From NCBI GenBank assembly GCA_964036295.1, contig OZ038471.1:9938184-10002183 (forward strand): a stretch of DNA of 64,000 nucleotides, read 5' to 3'. Shown piece after piece: positions 25,669-37,986 of the stretch. The position numbers and the translations under genes are program-made. Source of the DNA: Plumapathes pennacea. Taxonomy: Eukaryota > Cnidaria > Anthozoa > Antipatharia > Myriopathidae. Numbering within the stretch: the first letter of the stretch is position 1; each line of letters begins with the position of its first letter. The notes under the pieces are model-generated. The model was not told where the DNA came from. It was given only the letters and a program-made list of their open reading frames with translations, and made no database searches.

Positions 25669-26134
25669 TATTTGGTCTCAATTACACTCATGGATTGTTT
25701 GAAGTTGAATGCTTCAACAAGGAAGGAGAAGGCAAACCATTCAGTTGAAGAAGATCGGCCAACTAAGCAATCACTGAACATGAACGGCAAAGACAGACGA
25801 GCAGACGTGTTTGTAGTGATGCAAGAGAAAGCATTTCCAATGATGTGACTGACAAAAAATGATTAAAGAATTTTGTGATAGACTTCAATTGATTGTACTA
25901 CAAGGTAGAGTCAAGAAATTGGTAAGTTTTCATTCACACAATTTTCGAGTCGGCCATTGGAGCGTTTGTTGATTCCCTTGAAATTCAGTTTCAAGCGTGC
26001 TCCTTTCAGAAATAAAGCACTTAGCAAGTGCCGAGAGCACTCAAGAAGTGGGGAAAAACGCTCGCCTTCGGCTCATGTTTCTCCCTACACTTCTTATGTG
26101 CTCTCCTCACTTGCTGCATGCTTTATTTGTTAAG
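25669..26134 (+). repeat. One-sided copy of the palindrome arm, second part
   Basis: This resumes the arm interrupted at 21100, with the same sequence as 19230-19520, then jumps by deletion to the terminal hairpin (25988-26130). It shows that the arm also exists as a single, non-palindromic repeat. Confidence 0.78.
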
Positions 26135-26812
26135 TAGCTAGTAATAGTGACTACTAGGAGTGCATCCGCTGTTGTCTGAGCCTGCAGTCAAACTGGCTCG
26201 ATACGTTCAGATTCCGGCCCTTTTTTGCTGTCGAATAAATGGAAACACAAATGATTGCCTTGTGTATTTTGTTAAGCCTTGCAATATACACTATATACTC
26301 AGTGATTCTATCTCCTTTTTACTGATCCCTCTCTCCCTTTCTCCAGGGGTGGATCCAGACCAGTGCCACCAGTTCCAATGAACCAGTCAAATATTTCTAA
26401 TATTAGCATACTCGCAGTTTATGAGGTTGAAAACTGTTCTTCAGTACATCCTTACACAGACACGACTGTTGTTTATGCCAGTCGCGACACAGTGACAAAA
26501 TGAATTGTACCATTTAAATCAACCCTGTGACATTCAATTCGTGTCGTGAAACATCGCAAGGGAAAAATCGGTCTTTCCGCAAATAGACGTCAATGAGTGC
26601 AAAGGTCAAATAAGTGCACCCATCAAGACTCACTATGATTGGTTAGCCAATTTGTGCACTGGTCATGATCGCCTCCTATTGGCCCTTGTGATTCTTGTGC
26701 ACCGGTCGTGAACTGGTCAGCCTTTATAAATACCCATGCAATGGTGTCACATGCTTGAGGAAATCATGTTTGTCGTAAAGACAAATGTTCAGCGTTCGAT
26801 ATCGGAATAGTG

Positions 26813-27245
26813 TATCAAGAAATCGCTAGATTTTCTGATGTGGAAATGTTCCAATTCATTCAAAATATCTGGAAGCCAGATACGCTCTTCGAGTTCCCTT
26901 TGACAAAGAAAGCAGCGGCCGACTTACACGATTTAAACCAGACTGGCTTGTTCATCACTCTTGGCTGGTTTATTCTAAGTACTTGGATGGTGCGTTCTGT
27001 TTGCCTTGTGTCTGTCTTGGGATGGAATGTGGAAAAAATGGCGCAAAGTTGAATAAGCTATTTCGATCTCTGCTGACGTTTTGGACAATGGCATGTGAAA
27101 AATGTCAAATCCATTCGATCGGAAAATTGCAAATCCACAATTTTTCTGTGATGGCCATGCAAAATTTTATGGATGTTATAAGAAGGCAAATCGTCCCTAT
27201 AGATCAGCAGTTGAATCCACATCGAGTTAAAAAAGCGTCTAGTTA
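26813..27245 (+). pseudogene. hAT-type transposase fragment (zinc-finger class)
   Basis: After QEIARFSDVEMFQFIQN, a frame change near 26950 leads into WLVYSKYLDGAFCLPCVCLG, then KNGAKLNKLFRSLLTFW, and later PIDQQLN. The SKYLDGAFCLPC motif is characteristic of the TTF-type zinc finger/DUF4371 hAT proteins. Only the N-terminal zinc-finger region remains. The following 27246-27420 is a G/C-rich repeat (TTTCCAGGGGGGGCATGG) with inverted short ends. No RNase H-like DDE domain is visible. Confidence 0.6.
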
Positions 27246-27537
27246 TAGGGCACTCTGTGGCATTCAGATTTTCATTAAAATTCCCTGGAAAATGCAGGAA
27301 ATTGCATTTCAGAGACTTAAAATTTCAAAATTTTCCAGGGGGGGCATGGTCCCGGACCCCCCCTACCATCTTGCGCCTTCGGCACTTGCACTGGTCACGA
27401 AAAAGGCTGCATCTACCCCTGCTTTCTCCCTCTCGGTTGTCTTGTTCAACCAAGCAAACTTATCATTACTGTGGACAAATTTTCAGACCTTTGTGAGACA
27501 TTCGCAAAACTGTATCTGAAGTAAAGCTAATACAAAC

Positions 27538-27769
27538 CTTCCCTTTGTAGCCAAGTCTGTACTTCCCAGTCTGTGTTTGATGCCAGCGGACGACAACTGC
27601 AGTATTTGGCTTATCTCTCCAGTTAGTAAGTTTTTGTACAAATCCCCATTGCCCAATCCCACCATCTTGATCGCCATATTTCCAATCCAGGCCTCGCTTT
27701 ACCTTTGCTCCAGGAAATATGCCTTTCGCTTCAATCTTTCTTGACTTTTGTCGAGTGCCTACCTCCCTG
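27538..27769 (-). CDS. mib: MIB-like exon 3: second MIB/HERC2 domain
   Basis: The acceptor TTGGCTTGTAG is followed by one base that completes the Gly codon from exon 2, then REVGTRQKSRK, a basic linker, and IFPGAKVKRGLDW. The domain shows GDQDGGIGQWGFV, TAVVVRWH and YRLGYKGK. Exon length is 232 nt and the donor AAG|GTTTGT ends in phase 0. The second domain is completed by exon 4, because the next residues VDIVC match the VDLKC-like end of the family domain. Retained spacing and tryptophans argue that the copy is functional. Confidence 0.87.
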
Positions 27770-28299
27770 CTACAAGCCAAGCAACAGAGTTAGAAAACGA
27801 ATATGCAAGGCTAACTAAAGGTACTAGATGTAATGATAAGACTATTATATGCTGAGTTGTTTTAACTATAAGCTTTTTTATTGTTATTATTTCTATTTTA
27901 TTACTCATAACATATGTATAACTTAAAGGAACGGACAGTATTTAAACAATATCTACATACAAACATACGTATATGGATTATTTATATAATACAATGAAGT
28001 GTTTTGTTTGCCTACTTGCTTAGTTTACACTAAGAAAAATCTAGTGGTACTATTTGGTCTAAATCCGCATTTGAAAAAAAGTGATGTGGGAAGAGTACTG
28101 AAAAAGAGGTCACTTATATCCAGAAGGATATTGGAGACCATTTTTTATCATACTTTTCTACAGTGTCTTTCTTTAGGGAAACTTGTTTCTCTATGACATT
28201 ACGTTTCTGATGATATTTATATTCGATTATTGATGGCCCTATATTTCTTGTTCTGCAACTGTAAATGCAGACACGTGCAAGAAGTAATCAGTTATGCGG
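27770..28299. other. Start of intron 2, probable Harbinger leader
   Basis: Near 28045-28085 a short stretch reads LNPHLKKSDV, similar to the N-terminal part of Harbinger transposases, but in a broken context. Nothing else is recognisable. Confidence 0.35.
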
Positions 28300-29437
28300 C
28301 AGAACACAATATTGAGCGCGCCAATAAGTTCTGGTCATTACCTGGGGTCCAGAGAAACATTTTCATCGCTGGAAAATCAGTTTCGCATTAGCCACTTTGC
28401 AGTATCACAAATCATTGTTAAGGTAGATGCATGTGATAAATTAGGTGGTTCAACTGTTTGTTTGGTTGTTGTTTTTACTACATATGCATACATGTGTATA
28501 TATCTATGACGTATAATAGCTGTGCTGTGTATAAACTAGTATGTACACTCAGCTGTAAGAAATTTGTAGCAAATTTGTAGCAAATTAGCACAACAACTCG
28601 CATGACAGAAAAACTTGCTGTGCAAAAGTCTGAATGCAACAGAGGTAACATGGACTTTTCCTTTTGCTGAAAGTGGTTGAAGAAGGAAATGCTCATAGAA
28701 AGCATTAAAATTGTTTATTTATTTATTTATTTATTTTAATGCGATACGCATTTGAAAGATTTTATTCAAATTTGAAAGGCGTTAGAATTTTTCCAACGGA
28801 TTATTTACGTTGATGGAAAAATAGTGCTAATTCAACAACCATCCAACAGTGGAAGTCATTATTATGACTACAAAGGCATAACAGCATCTTAGTCGTGGCA
28901 GCTGTTGGGCCAGATTATCAAATTTTGGCTGCTGGTGTGGGTATGAATGGCAGGATGAGTGATGGAGGAGACTGGAGCCCAAACCCTTTCCATAAAAAAG
29001 GTTGCTGGTGAGGAAAATCCCTTACACATACCACTACCAAAGTCACTGCCAGGTCGAAGTATCAGCAACCTTATATTGCTGTTGGAGATAATGCATTCCC
29101 TCTCACATCATATCAGATGAAGTCATTCCTACAACGATCATTAATCCCGGAGCAGCAAGTCTTTAATTATCACTTAAATGTAGAACGAGAAAAAAATAGT
29201 GAGAATGTTCTTGGGATTATGGCTCAAAAGTGGCGAGTTCTGATAAATGTGATGCTAGTGGGTCCTGAAAAAGCGACGACCATCCTGCTAGCAACCATGA
29301 CCTTCCACAATTATGTGTGTAGTGATAAGAGCTACATGCAGTTTGGAGCCCTTGACAATGAGAGGGGTGCAATGGAGGGTTCCTGGTGCAAAGAAATCCC
29401 ACATCTTATACTTTACTGTGGTATGCAATATCCTAAG
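28300..29437 (+). pseudogene. PIF/Harbinger-type transposase, decayed
   Basis: Pieces of one protein appear in order in different frames: HYLGSRETFSSLENQFRIS (about 28336), VDGKIVLIQQPSNSGSHYYD with a nearby stop (28810-28893), VVAAVGPDYQILAAGVGM with GRMSDGGDW (about 28895-28980), and GDNAFPLTSYQMK with FNYHLN and ENVLGIMAQKWRV (29080-29240). These are the HARBI1-like DDE domain with its D (VDGK), D (GDNAF) and E (EN). Several stops and shifts make it non-functional. Terminal repeats were not identified. Confidence 0.72.
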
Positions 29438-32074
29438 TAAATAGAAAATATAAATAGTATTTTTGAAAGTTATAAAACCATTCGAGTTTCTAAATAGCTT
29501 TGAAATGTTAACATTAATATTACTTTCGCTGATGCATGTCATTCATATCATAAACGTAAAAAAATATTTTTGAACTTATAAAAGGTGTTGGCAATGTTTT
29601 TGCTTAACTGCTAAACCATAAAGATTTGAAATATTCCTGGGGTGCATTGCAAAGATACTGCAGGTGATTACCAATTTTATTAGGCCTGGATGCTGCAGCT
29701 TCAGTGTCATTCATTTGTTACATAAAAGATAGGTTATTAAAATCTGGGCCTCTATTCTTAACTTGTCCTTAGCACTAAGTAGCTTAAACTGACTTGCAAC
29801 ATATTGCCTAGTGGAGTGGGCTTTGTGCCCGGAGAATGTTGCATGTTGCGTTTAGAAATCATTATTGGATGAGAGAAATTGCAAACTTGCATATTGCAGC
29901 ATCATACATTTAGTTACATTTTCTCATACATGTCATATTGGCTACTTCTCCCGCACTTCTTCAGATGGCGACTGCATTGTGCTTCTTGGTTCAGCATTGC
30001 CATTAGCAATGAAACTCATGTCACTCATGAATTTCCATGTGGACTGGTACACCTAAAATCCAAGTAAATTAAATATTTTTTTTTTCAGGAATGTCATAGT
30101 CAACATTTCGTGAATCTTATACATTATATAGAAATATGGAAGCTCTACGGCCTTGTCCAATTTTGGTAGTCATCGAATTTTTTTCGTCCAACATTTCTGT
30201 CAGTACATGTAATAATATTTACATTTAGAAACCATTATTGGATGAGAGATATTCTGAGGACTGCCAAAATTACATGAGGGCCATAGGCCGGTCCAATTTG
30301 GCAGTCCAGGGAGTTTTCAAATTCATTTATTTCCAATTTTGACAGCATGTTAAATCCTGTTATATGTCAATGAATTATATTGTACACAGCTATCGATGAA
30401 AATGTCAAACATTTAGGCAGTGTTTTGTTCTGCTATCCTTCTCTCACTCGTTCAAATCTACTTCTGCTATCTTGTAAAGTATAAAGGTGTCTCCCTGGCC
30501 AAAATATTCTTCAAAAAATCGCCAACCATCCTCTAAGAAGGGGCCAACTTCGCTTCATAGGTCAACATTGAAATTGCGCACGCTGATTAGCCAAATCTTT
30601 ATTTCCATTGTTATTTACGCATCTTCATTGGCTGAGACGAACTGTCCGAATTATTCTCAGATTGGATAAGAGGAAACCTGTGACAGTAATACAGTGGTTG
30701 CTTGTATGGTATTTTAAATGAACAAATTAAAAGGTACGAAAAGATGGATTCCTAGTCCTTTTACCTTTGAAGTTCCACTTCCCAACGCTTTGCTGCCCTC
30801 CTTCTCATTTGTTCCCAGTCGAAATGTGGTTCCAAATGGTAACCGTTTACTTTTCTGTATATGTGCCTTCAAGCTTTTTTTCCAGCTTGCGAAGGAGTAC
30901 CTGGTGCCTTGCTTTATCGTGGTAGCCTTTCCACTTGTGGTTCCACAAAGATAAACTTTATTTGTGAAAATTTGCGAAGGCATGCTTTTCTTCCTCAGGT
31001 CATTCCAGGCTTTAGGAAAAGCAGAGCGCTAAAGAATTCCAACTGTGAGGTACTCTCCCGGCTTGTTTATTCTCTTTACTTCCCACATCATAGAGGCTCT
31101 CAAACTCTTCCACACTACGACCAAATCACTCTATGTGCACTAATGGCCAAAGTGCACTTCCAGCTCTTTCAGCACAAACTCCCTTTGCATTGCAAATTTC
31201 TTGACCAACGAATCCCACAACACGGGCTTTTCCCGTCTGAAATTTATCAACTGCAATCTTTGTCCACCACAACCATTTTGTTTGTTGATAGTCTTCTTAA
31301 CTCTTTTAACAATAGAAATTGGCTAACACAGTGCAAGAGAATAGAGCAAGTCCAGTTCTTAATTGTCAAACGTTTGATAACTTTCTTTTCTGTGTACCTA
31401 TTTAATGCTTCGTTTTAGCCCAAGCCATTTCCTGCACCAGTACCGATTGTGTCAAAATACCCTCACTGTTTATGTTTTTCAACACGAGGCTTTTTGCAGG
31501 CCGCGGAAAATCTTTTGAGACAAGGATTTTCAATGTTTATTCATTCAGTTGATGTTGGGTTTTTGCTCAAACAACAGGTACCAAATACCTGGTGAAATTA
31601 AAATTGGCTAAAATATGACCTGCCATTCGGAGGTGTTTCCTTGGTCTTTTGGAAAAATTTAAACACTATCATAATTTCAAGTTTCCATAGTTTTTCTAGG
31701 TGCTTTAGAAAGAGGTACTTCGAATTACTGACGAGTTGCAATGACCAGATTTCCCACTTTTTTATTACACGAGCTTGTTAAATATGCACTATTTTCGTGT
31801 CGGCTCAAGGGGTCGAGGGGGCATTTTAGACTTCCCGCGATTTCGTCAAAACGGAAAGGCAGTTGAACTTTTTGAGTATTCTTTTCAAAGGCAGTTCACC
31901 AAAGAGGTTCTTTAGGTAAAATAAAATGAATTTCAAAATTTGGCATTTGGCGCCCGATTCTATATTTACAGAGAGCCACTCTTAAAAAGTAGTTAATGCT
32001 ATTTTTATTCTCCTTCATTGTACTACTGTACTTTGGATCTTACAGTATAATGGCGCCTTTGGTTTCATATTCAA
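29438..32074. other. Intron 2 stretch without recognised genes
   Basis: Repeated ATTATTGGATGAGAGA motifs occur at about 29862 and 30236. Open frames at 30714-30983 (minus) and 30861-31418 (plus) lack known motifs and show no splice support. I call no gene. Confidence 0.4.
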
Positions 32075-33039
32075 CTAGACTGGCGTTGCCAGTGAGCTCG
32101 CTGTGTTAGTTGGGTCGAGAGCAGAATAAACTAAAATGGAAAGCAAGGACAAGAGCAGAACTTCCAGGAGACTTAGTTTCTCTCCAGAAATATATTACAC
32201 ATTATAGAGAACTTGGCTTTTGACACCTCGCTTAAATTAAACCTGATTAAACTATAAATTTATCATTACAATATACACTTGGTTCTTAAAGGTTGAGCGA
32301 CTCTGCATTTTGAGCTTAGAAGCGAAACGGTTAGCCACCGAGTAAATCTGAGTGCGTGACTTGTCTTTTGACAGTTTGACTTCGAACACTTAATTCTAAT
32401 CAGAGGCCACGATTAATCCAGCCTTCACTTCAATACTAGTCTGTCTTGTTTTTTAACTGAATGCGTTTCACTTCTATCAGGCTTTCGAGTATTCGTGCTT
32501 TGTAACAAATTTAAAATTGAAAGCGAGGAATGTAACACGAGCCCAACACGAGACTTGTTTACAATATTATTGCAGTTTTGTTCACAGCGTGTTCAGTCCA
32601 TTTGTGACTGCAAACTTAATGCCCAGGGCTATTTCGGTGTAGTTTTCAATTCTAGTATACAATGACCATTGTGAAACAAAGGCTTCAGATCAAATGGAAG
32701 AAACATTTCAACAGGCAATGTAGATAAGCAGAAGCATTTATGTCATTTACAGTGTAAAGTACAGATCGCTTTTGTTTTACGGCAAAAGCTCATTGTAGCT
32801 TTGGTTTTCGTTTTCAGCCTGCTTTCTTCCCAAAAATATTTCGTGTCGCCACAGAAAGTTTCATCGGAGACGGAGTTATTTGCAATCCCGTAGCAGTATC
32901 CATCAAATAATCGAATCCATCCCATTTCCACGGTGAACTTAGCAACGCAACCAAAATTATTCCCTAAAATCCAGTTTATCCATACATATTCCACAGAGCC
33001 GGTGTTGAGTTTGGATGGGATGCTGTGACAGTTTGACAT
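32075..33039 (-). mobile_element. Helitron-like element R1, copy a
   Basis: On the minus strand the element ends with hairpin CTGGCAACGCCAG, one T, then CTAG followed by T (32075). The body resembles 33442-35366, 35367-36400 and 48995-50481. A frame at 32743-33039 (minus; WINWILGNNFG) is echoed in the plus copy at 49577-49849, but high DNA identity alone could explain that. The 5-prime end is unclear. Confidence 0.55.
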
Positions 33040-33170
33040 TTAGCAGTTCAATTACAACAATAGCCGTTTAGTATCGTATCATATTCGTAACATAATCCTA
33101 TTGTGATATTTAGAATGATCAGCATGCCATGAACAGACTACAATAACCCATACATCAGTCAACTGTATTG

Positions 33171-33327
33171 GCTGGTTCACGTGGTAAAGCAAGCGCAAGA
33201 GAATGAAAACTTTTCCATTTTCTCGAGCTTGCGTTTACGCTTGCTTCACAAATTTTACCGTGTGAACCAGTCACTTGTGCCTGCATTTGCATTTGCGTTT
33301 GCGCTTGCTTTACTCGTGTGAACCAGC
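33171..33327. repeat. Hairpin MITE-like element
   Basis: The ends GCTGGTTCAC and GTGAACCAGC are inverted, and both arms contain low-complexity GCAAGCGCAAG or CTTGCGCTTGC runs. A related architecture (CATAAG-type arms) occurs in the MITE at 44306. Confidence 0.65.
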
Positions 33328-33441
33328 TCGGCAGATGAACATTAAAAAGACAGTTCTTGTTCAGTACACGTTGTTGTGTGTGTCTCTACGTAAAGCTTGA
33401 GCAACACAGATAACGAAACAGATGCAGTTAACTTTCACACA

Positions 33442-35366
33442 CTAGACTGGCGTTGCCAGTGAGCTCGCGGCGTGGGTTGCATCGAGACCAGAACATACTA
33501 AAACGGAAAGTAGGGACAAGAGTGGAACTCTCAAGAGAGACTTCCATTTTCTTACCAGAAAAATATTACAAAGTATAGAGAACTTGGCTTTTGACACCTT
33601 GCTCAAACGAACCTGATTAAACTATAAATTTACAAAATTCATACACTTGCTTCTTAAAGGTTGAGCGACCCTGCCTTTTGAGAATGCGTGACATCTCTTC
33701 TTTTGACAGCTGGACTTCAACTCTTATTTCTTATCAAAGGCCATGATTAATGCAGCCTTCGCTTCAATACTTATGTGTTTTCTTTTATTAACTGAATATG
33801 TTTCTTCTATCAGGCTTTCGAGTATCCGTGCTCTGTAACAAATATAAAATTGAAAGCGAGGAATGTAATACAAGACATGTTTAAAATGTTATTGCGGTTT
33901 TGTTCACAGTGGGGTTCAGACCATTTGTGACTGCAAACTCAATGCTCAGGACTATTTCAGTGTATTTTTTAAGCTATTTGCATATATGCAAATAGCTTCT
34001 ATGTCATCACCTCGGACAAACTACCGTTCGGCCCATCTCATTAGGTCAATAAAATGTTCCCCCCTCTAGGTGGCAAAAGTTTCTGAGGGGGGAGGGGCAT
34101 GAAGTGTTATCCATATAAAAGTTGCCGTGGTGTAGGAGAAAGTTTGTCTTTTATTATCTACTTAACACAAAGAATGCAAAGAGAGATTTCCAGTAAAGGG
34201 TTTCCGTGCTAATGTTATAACTTGGCAACAGATTGTCAGAAGCTAAATTACCTCTCCAGGGAGGGGTCTTCTAAATATGGCTCTCTCCAACGTGGAGAAT
34301 CAAGGCATTATTTAATGGCGGCTATGAGTGTTGCCAATTCTTTGGTTGTATGTGGAAATCTGCTCCCTCTCAGCCCCTGGCATATGTTTTGGCAAAGGTA
34401 AAGCTTATTTAGCCGAGTTTTTTGTTTGAACACTGTGACAATAAAGGCGTGCATCACGCTTGTGGAGCGAACATTAGGCTCGGATAGTCAGATATCAACC
34501 TTGAGCTTTTGACGACTTCGAGGTATTCAGTGACAAATATTCTCGATGTAATCGCCTGTCGGTCTTCCTTGCTCTTGTTAAAGCGGCGTGAGTGAAAGCT
34601 AAGTAGCTGATGATTCGGGATTCCCCATTCTATGATGTTATGCTCGTGACATTTCATTGACAGATCTTGTATCTTAATCTCGTGTGACATTTGCCTCAAA
34701 CCTATTAGTAATTTACTATCCTCAGACAATAAACAAATAACCTTTACTGCACACAAAACGAAGTTAAACACCGACTGTTCGTATACGCCTCGCGTTACAG
34801 AAAGCCCCCGAGTTTCCGACAAAGGGAGACGCTCTGCCCACAGGGAAAAGTTTCATCAAGTTTCGACACGTCTTCTATTTATTCGATGTTCTTTAACACA
34901 AATATTGCTCAGAACACAGATACATTGGTTGAAACGGTATCTATAATCGAGCATTTGCAAAAGCACAACCCTTCATACTTTACCATACTTTACGGGGTTC
35001 CCGCTGGTAACACATCAAGCATTTGTGTACGGTTATTTTCAAATCTTCCGACGCTTAAAAACAATGCAAGCCAAAATCGTTCTTAAAGTATGGCTTCCGT
35101 GCATCCAGAATGCCAACTAATGTTCAGTTCGGATGGGATACAGGCTAACTTTAACACAATTCAATTTCAGTCTCTTGCTTCAATCGCTGACATCTCGAGT
35201 CGCTCGCGAGGAAAGTCAATATTACATAACGTCATCGCAAATCACGTGATAATGCGAACCAATCACCGTTTGCTGATTCGTAACCCAGAAAAACAAAAAC
35301 AAAAACAAAAAGAGAAAACACATGCTGCATTTTAAAGCTTGTATAGCCACAAGCAATTCTCATTAC
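33442..35366 (-). mobile_element. Helitron-like element R1, copy b
   Basis: The 3-prime end at 33442 shows the CTGGCAACGCCAG hairpin and CTAG followed by T. The middle part 34440-35240 is nearly the same as 43990-44950, including the empty sites that date a MITE there. The 5-prime portion near 35330 (GCTTTAAAATGCAGCATGTG on the minus strand) matches the start of the other copies. Confidence 0.55.
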
Positions 35367-36400
35367 AACACTCATACACTTGCTTCTTAAAGGTTGAGCG
35401 ACCCTGCATCTTGAGAATGCGTGACATATCTTTTTATGCACAATCAATTATGACAGTTTCACTTTGACTCCTATTTCTAATCAGAGGCCACAATTAATCC
35501 AGCCTTCGCTTCACTACTTATGTGTTTTCTTTTATTAACTCAATACGTTTCTTCTATCAGGCTTTCGAATATTCGTGCTCTGTAACAACTATAAAATTGA
35601 AAGCGAGGAATGTCACATGGGAGATGTTTACAATATTATTGCGGTTTTGTTCACAGTGTGTTCAGTCCATTTGTGACTGCAAACTCAATCCTCAGAATTA
35701 TTTCAGTGTATTTTTCATTTCTGGTATTCAATGACCATTGCAAAACAAAGGCTACATGATCGAATGAAAGAAACACTTCAACAGGCAATGTACGATACAC
35801 AGAAGAATTTTATGAGGCAACAGATTACATGTACAGAGCAAAGCATAAAGCGTCATTGTTTTACAGCTAAAGCTCACCATAGCTTTGGTTTCTGTTTTTG
35901 CCCTGTTATCTTCCCAAAAGTATTTCGTGTCACCACAGAAAGTTTTGTCGGGACTAAATATTTATCGGCGACAGAGATATTAGCAATCCTCCAACGGTAT
36001 CCATCAAACATTTGTTTATGGCTATTCTAAAAGCTTCCGCGGTAAACGCGAGCCAAAATCGTTCCCGAAAATTCAGTTTATCCGTGCATATTCCACAGAG
36101 CCAAATGGTGTTGAGTTTGGATGGGACGAAGTTAACTTTTACACACAAGTAACGAGCAATTCACTGGCCACATCTCCAGTTGTTTAGCAAAGTCAATTAC
36201 ATCATCGCTTAGCACGTGATAATATGAACCAATCATCGTGCGCTGATTCTTGACCGACAAAAAAAAGGGGAAAAAAAAGAAAAAAAAAGAATTTGTATTT
36301 TTAAGCTCGCTTGGGGTCCAGGCCCCCGCGAGCAATAACATGATGAAAAAGACACGGCATGCAATTTTAAGCTCGTTGGGCCACACCCGTGAGCAATTAT
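35367..36400 (-). mobile_element. Helitron-like element R1, truncated copy c
   Basis: This copy lacks the 3-prime hairpin and starts inside the element (CATACACTTGCTTCTTAAAG). It holds the uninterrupted sequence around 36200-36215 into which a SINE is inserted in the copy at 49114. Toward 36300-36400 it contains GAGCTTAAAAAT and CTCGCGGGGGCCTGG, the probable 5-prime end. Confidence 0.5.
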
Positions 36401-36536
36401 GTTATCCTGTTCGATTTTGTTGAGTCCAATTTGCTCCTCCAGGTTTTCCTAATTTTTATCTAAGAGCGTCTCTTTCTCGTTTGGGCTGGCCTTGCTATTT
36501 CTGTTTCTATTGCGACTTGTCAACCTTTTAATCTTT

Positions 36537-36578
36537 CCACCATCACCACCGCCACCACCACCACCATCATGATCATCA
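36537..36578 (+). repeat. CAC/CAT trinucleotide repeat
   Basis: A short imperfect (CAC)n/(CAT)n tract directly before the 5-prime end of the H1 element. Confidence 0.8.
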
Positions 36579-37984
36579 TCCCCGAACGAAGTGAGAGAAA
36601 TACTCACGACACTAATGCAGCAATATTATACCGCCTACTTGGGGACTCCAAGCCTGTCGCCATCTCGAAATTTAATGTTGTCTGTCAGTCAGTCTGTCGT
36701 ACAACTTTAGGCGCGGTTACCCCGCTAACCAATAACAAAGGCCGGATCGATCACGTGTGCCCTGTTGTTTTACTCGGAATAACTTAGAGATGAGATTTGA
36801 ACGAAGCATTTAGATTTGAACGAAGCAACAATATATTGTAGCTCCGTTCACGAAAATGGAAAACTTAACTGAAAAACTTGAAACACAACAGTCTCGCGAA
36901 GCTCGTCTTCAAATGAGAAGGGAACAGGCACGAGCAAGGCAAAATCGTGAAACGAGCGAACAACAGCGCATGAATGCCGATCGAAAGCAACATGAACAGA
37001 AACGGGTAATGCAGACAACTCCGCAAAGAGAACAGCGCTTGAACGCAAATCGGAAACTTCAGGAGAAAAAGCGGGCCAAAGAGAAGACTCCGCAAATTAA
37101 GACAACAGCGCATGAATGCCGACCAAAAGCGACATGAACAGAAGCGGGAAACACAGACAACTCCGCAAAGGGAACAGTGCTTGAAAGCAAATCGGGAGCT
37201 TCAGACGCCGTTTTGTGTTAAACTCAGATACTTATTTAGAAAGGACAAGCAACAAAGGTTAGTCAGTGGAAATCGAACAATCACCGTGACAAATATATAT
37301 TTTGTAACTCGATCACTTCAAGAATGTATTAAAATCTGTATGCTGATCATTTTCTTGAATAATTTAGTCAGATGTCTTATTTTTCTGTAATCTGACACGC
37401 GGTGATTGCAGCGAAAATCGTTCACAAGCTCTTAGAAGTATTACTGGGTCTGAAGCCCGTGTATAATTTGAAGTAAACTGTTCAAGTTTTGCTTTGATTC
37501 TGGGAGAAATTTTGCTGTTTTGAGTGGGTTCAAATACAAAACAATTCGAGCCTATTAAATATGCATGCCTGAGTCTGGTGCATGCAGTAGTAGAAACAAA
37601 TCGCACAGGAAGCCTATTTAATTGTACTGCCTATGAATTCGAAATTAGAAAATCAGTGTTCCTTTTTTCCCGTGCTACGACGGCCGACCAACTTCAAACT
37701 TTGAGTATTAAATTTCGAGAACGTGCTTGGCAGACTGTATGAATTAATTTGACGTGCCGACCGTGGGAAATACGTACTTCGTCACGCAATCGATTCTTTT
37801 TTCAACGCAAAAGTATAACACACACCATTCTTTTTCTCCTTCCTTTGCGTGTAGCACTTGAGTTCGAAGAAAAGATTGAGTCAACATTTCGGTAAAACAA
37901 AGGCTACTCTTATTGGGAGTTACCAAAAGTAAAAGTCCCATCAATGGCAGAGTGAGGGGGTATATGCGATTATCGTATTTCTAG
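36579..37984 (+). mobile_element. Helitron-like element H1, plus copy
   Basis: Starts A|TCCCCGAACG and ends GCGATTATCGTATTTCTAG|T. It is almost the exact reverse complement of 14317-15772, differing by a few indels. Terminal inverted repeats are absent. It encodes STPR-like repeats (36856-37137) and has no helicase. Confidence 0.62.
36856..37137 (+). CDS. STPR-like repeat protein fragment in H1
   Basis: An ATG frame of 93 codons gives MENLTEKLETQQSREARLQM and then charged repeats of about 20 residues such as RQNRETSEQQRMNADRK and KRVMQTTPQREQRLNANR. The pattern (R...ET.EQR..R...) fits the STPR-type repeats found at the N-terminus of some animal Helitron proteins. A frame change near 37110 continues the same repeats (RHEQKRETQTTPQREQ), so the gene is broken in this copy. 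Confidence 0.5.
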   Translation: MENLTEKLETQQSREARLQMRREQARARQNRETSEQQRMNADRKQHEQKRVMQTTPQREQRLNANRKLQEKKRAKEKTPQIKTTAHECRPKAT

Positions 37985-37986
37985 TT

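Noticed and set aside
30861-31418. 185-codon plus-strand open frame
   Set aside because: No known motif, no splice or promoter support and irregular composition.
32743-33039. Conserved protein shared with 49577-49849
   Set aside because: Both lie in copies of the same repeat with high DNA identity, so shared frames are expected without selection.
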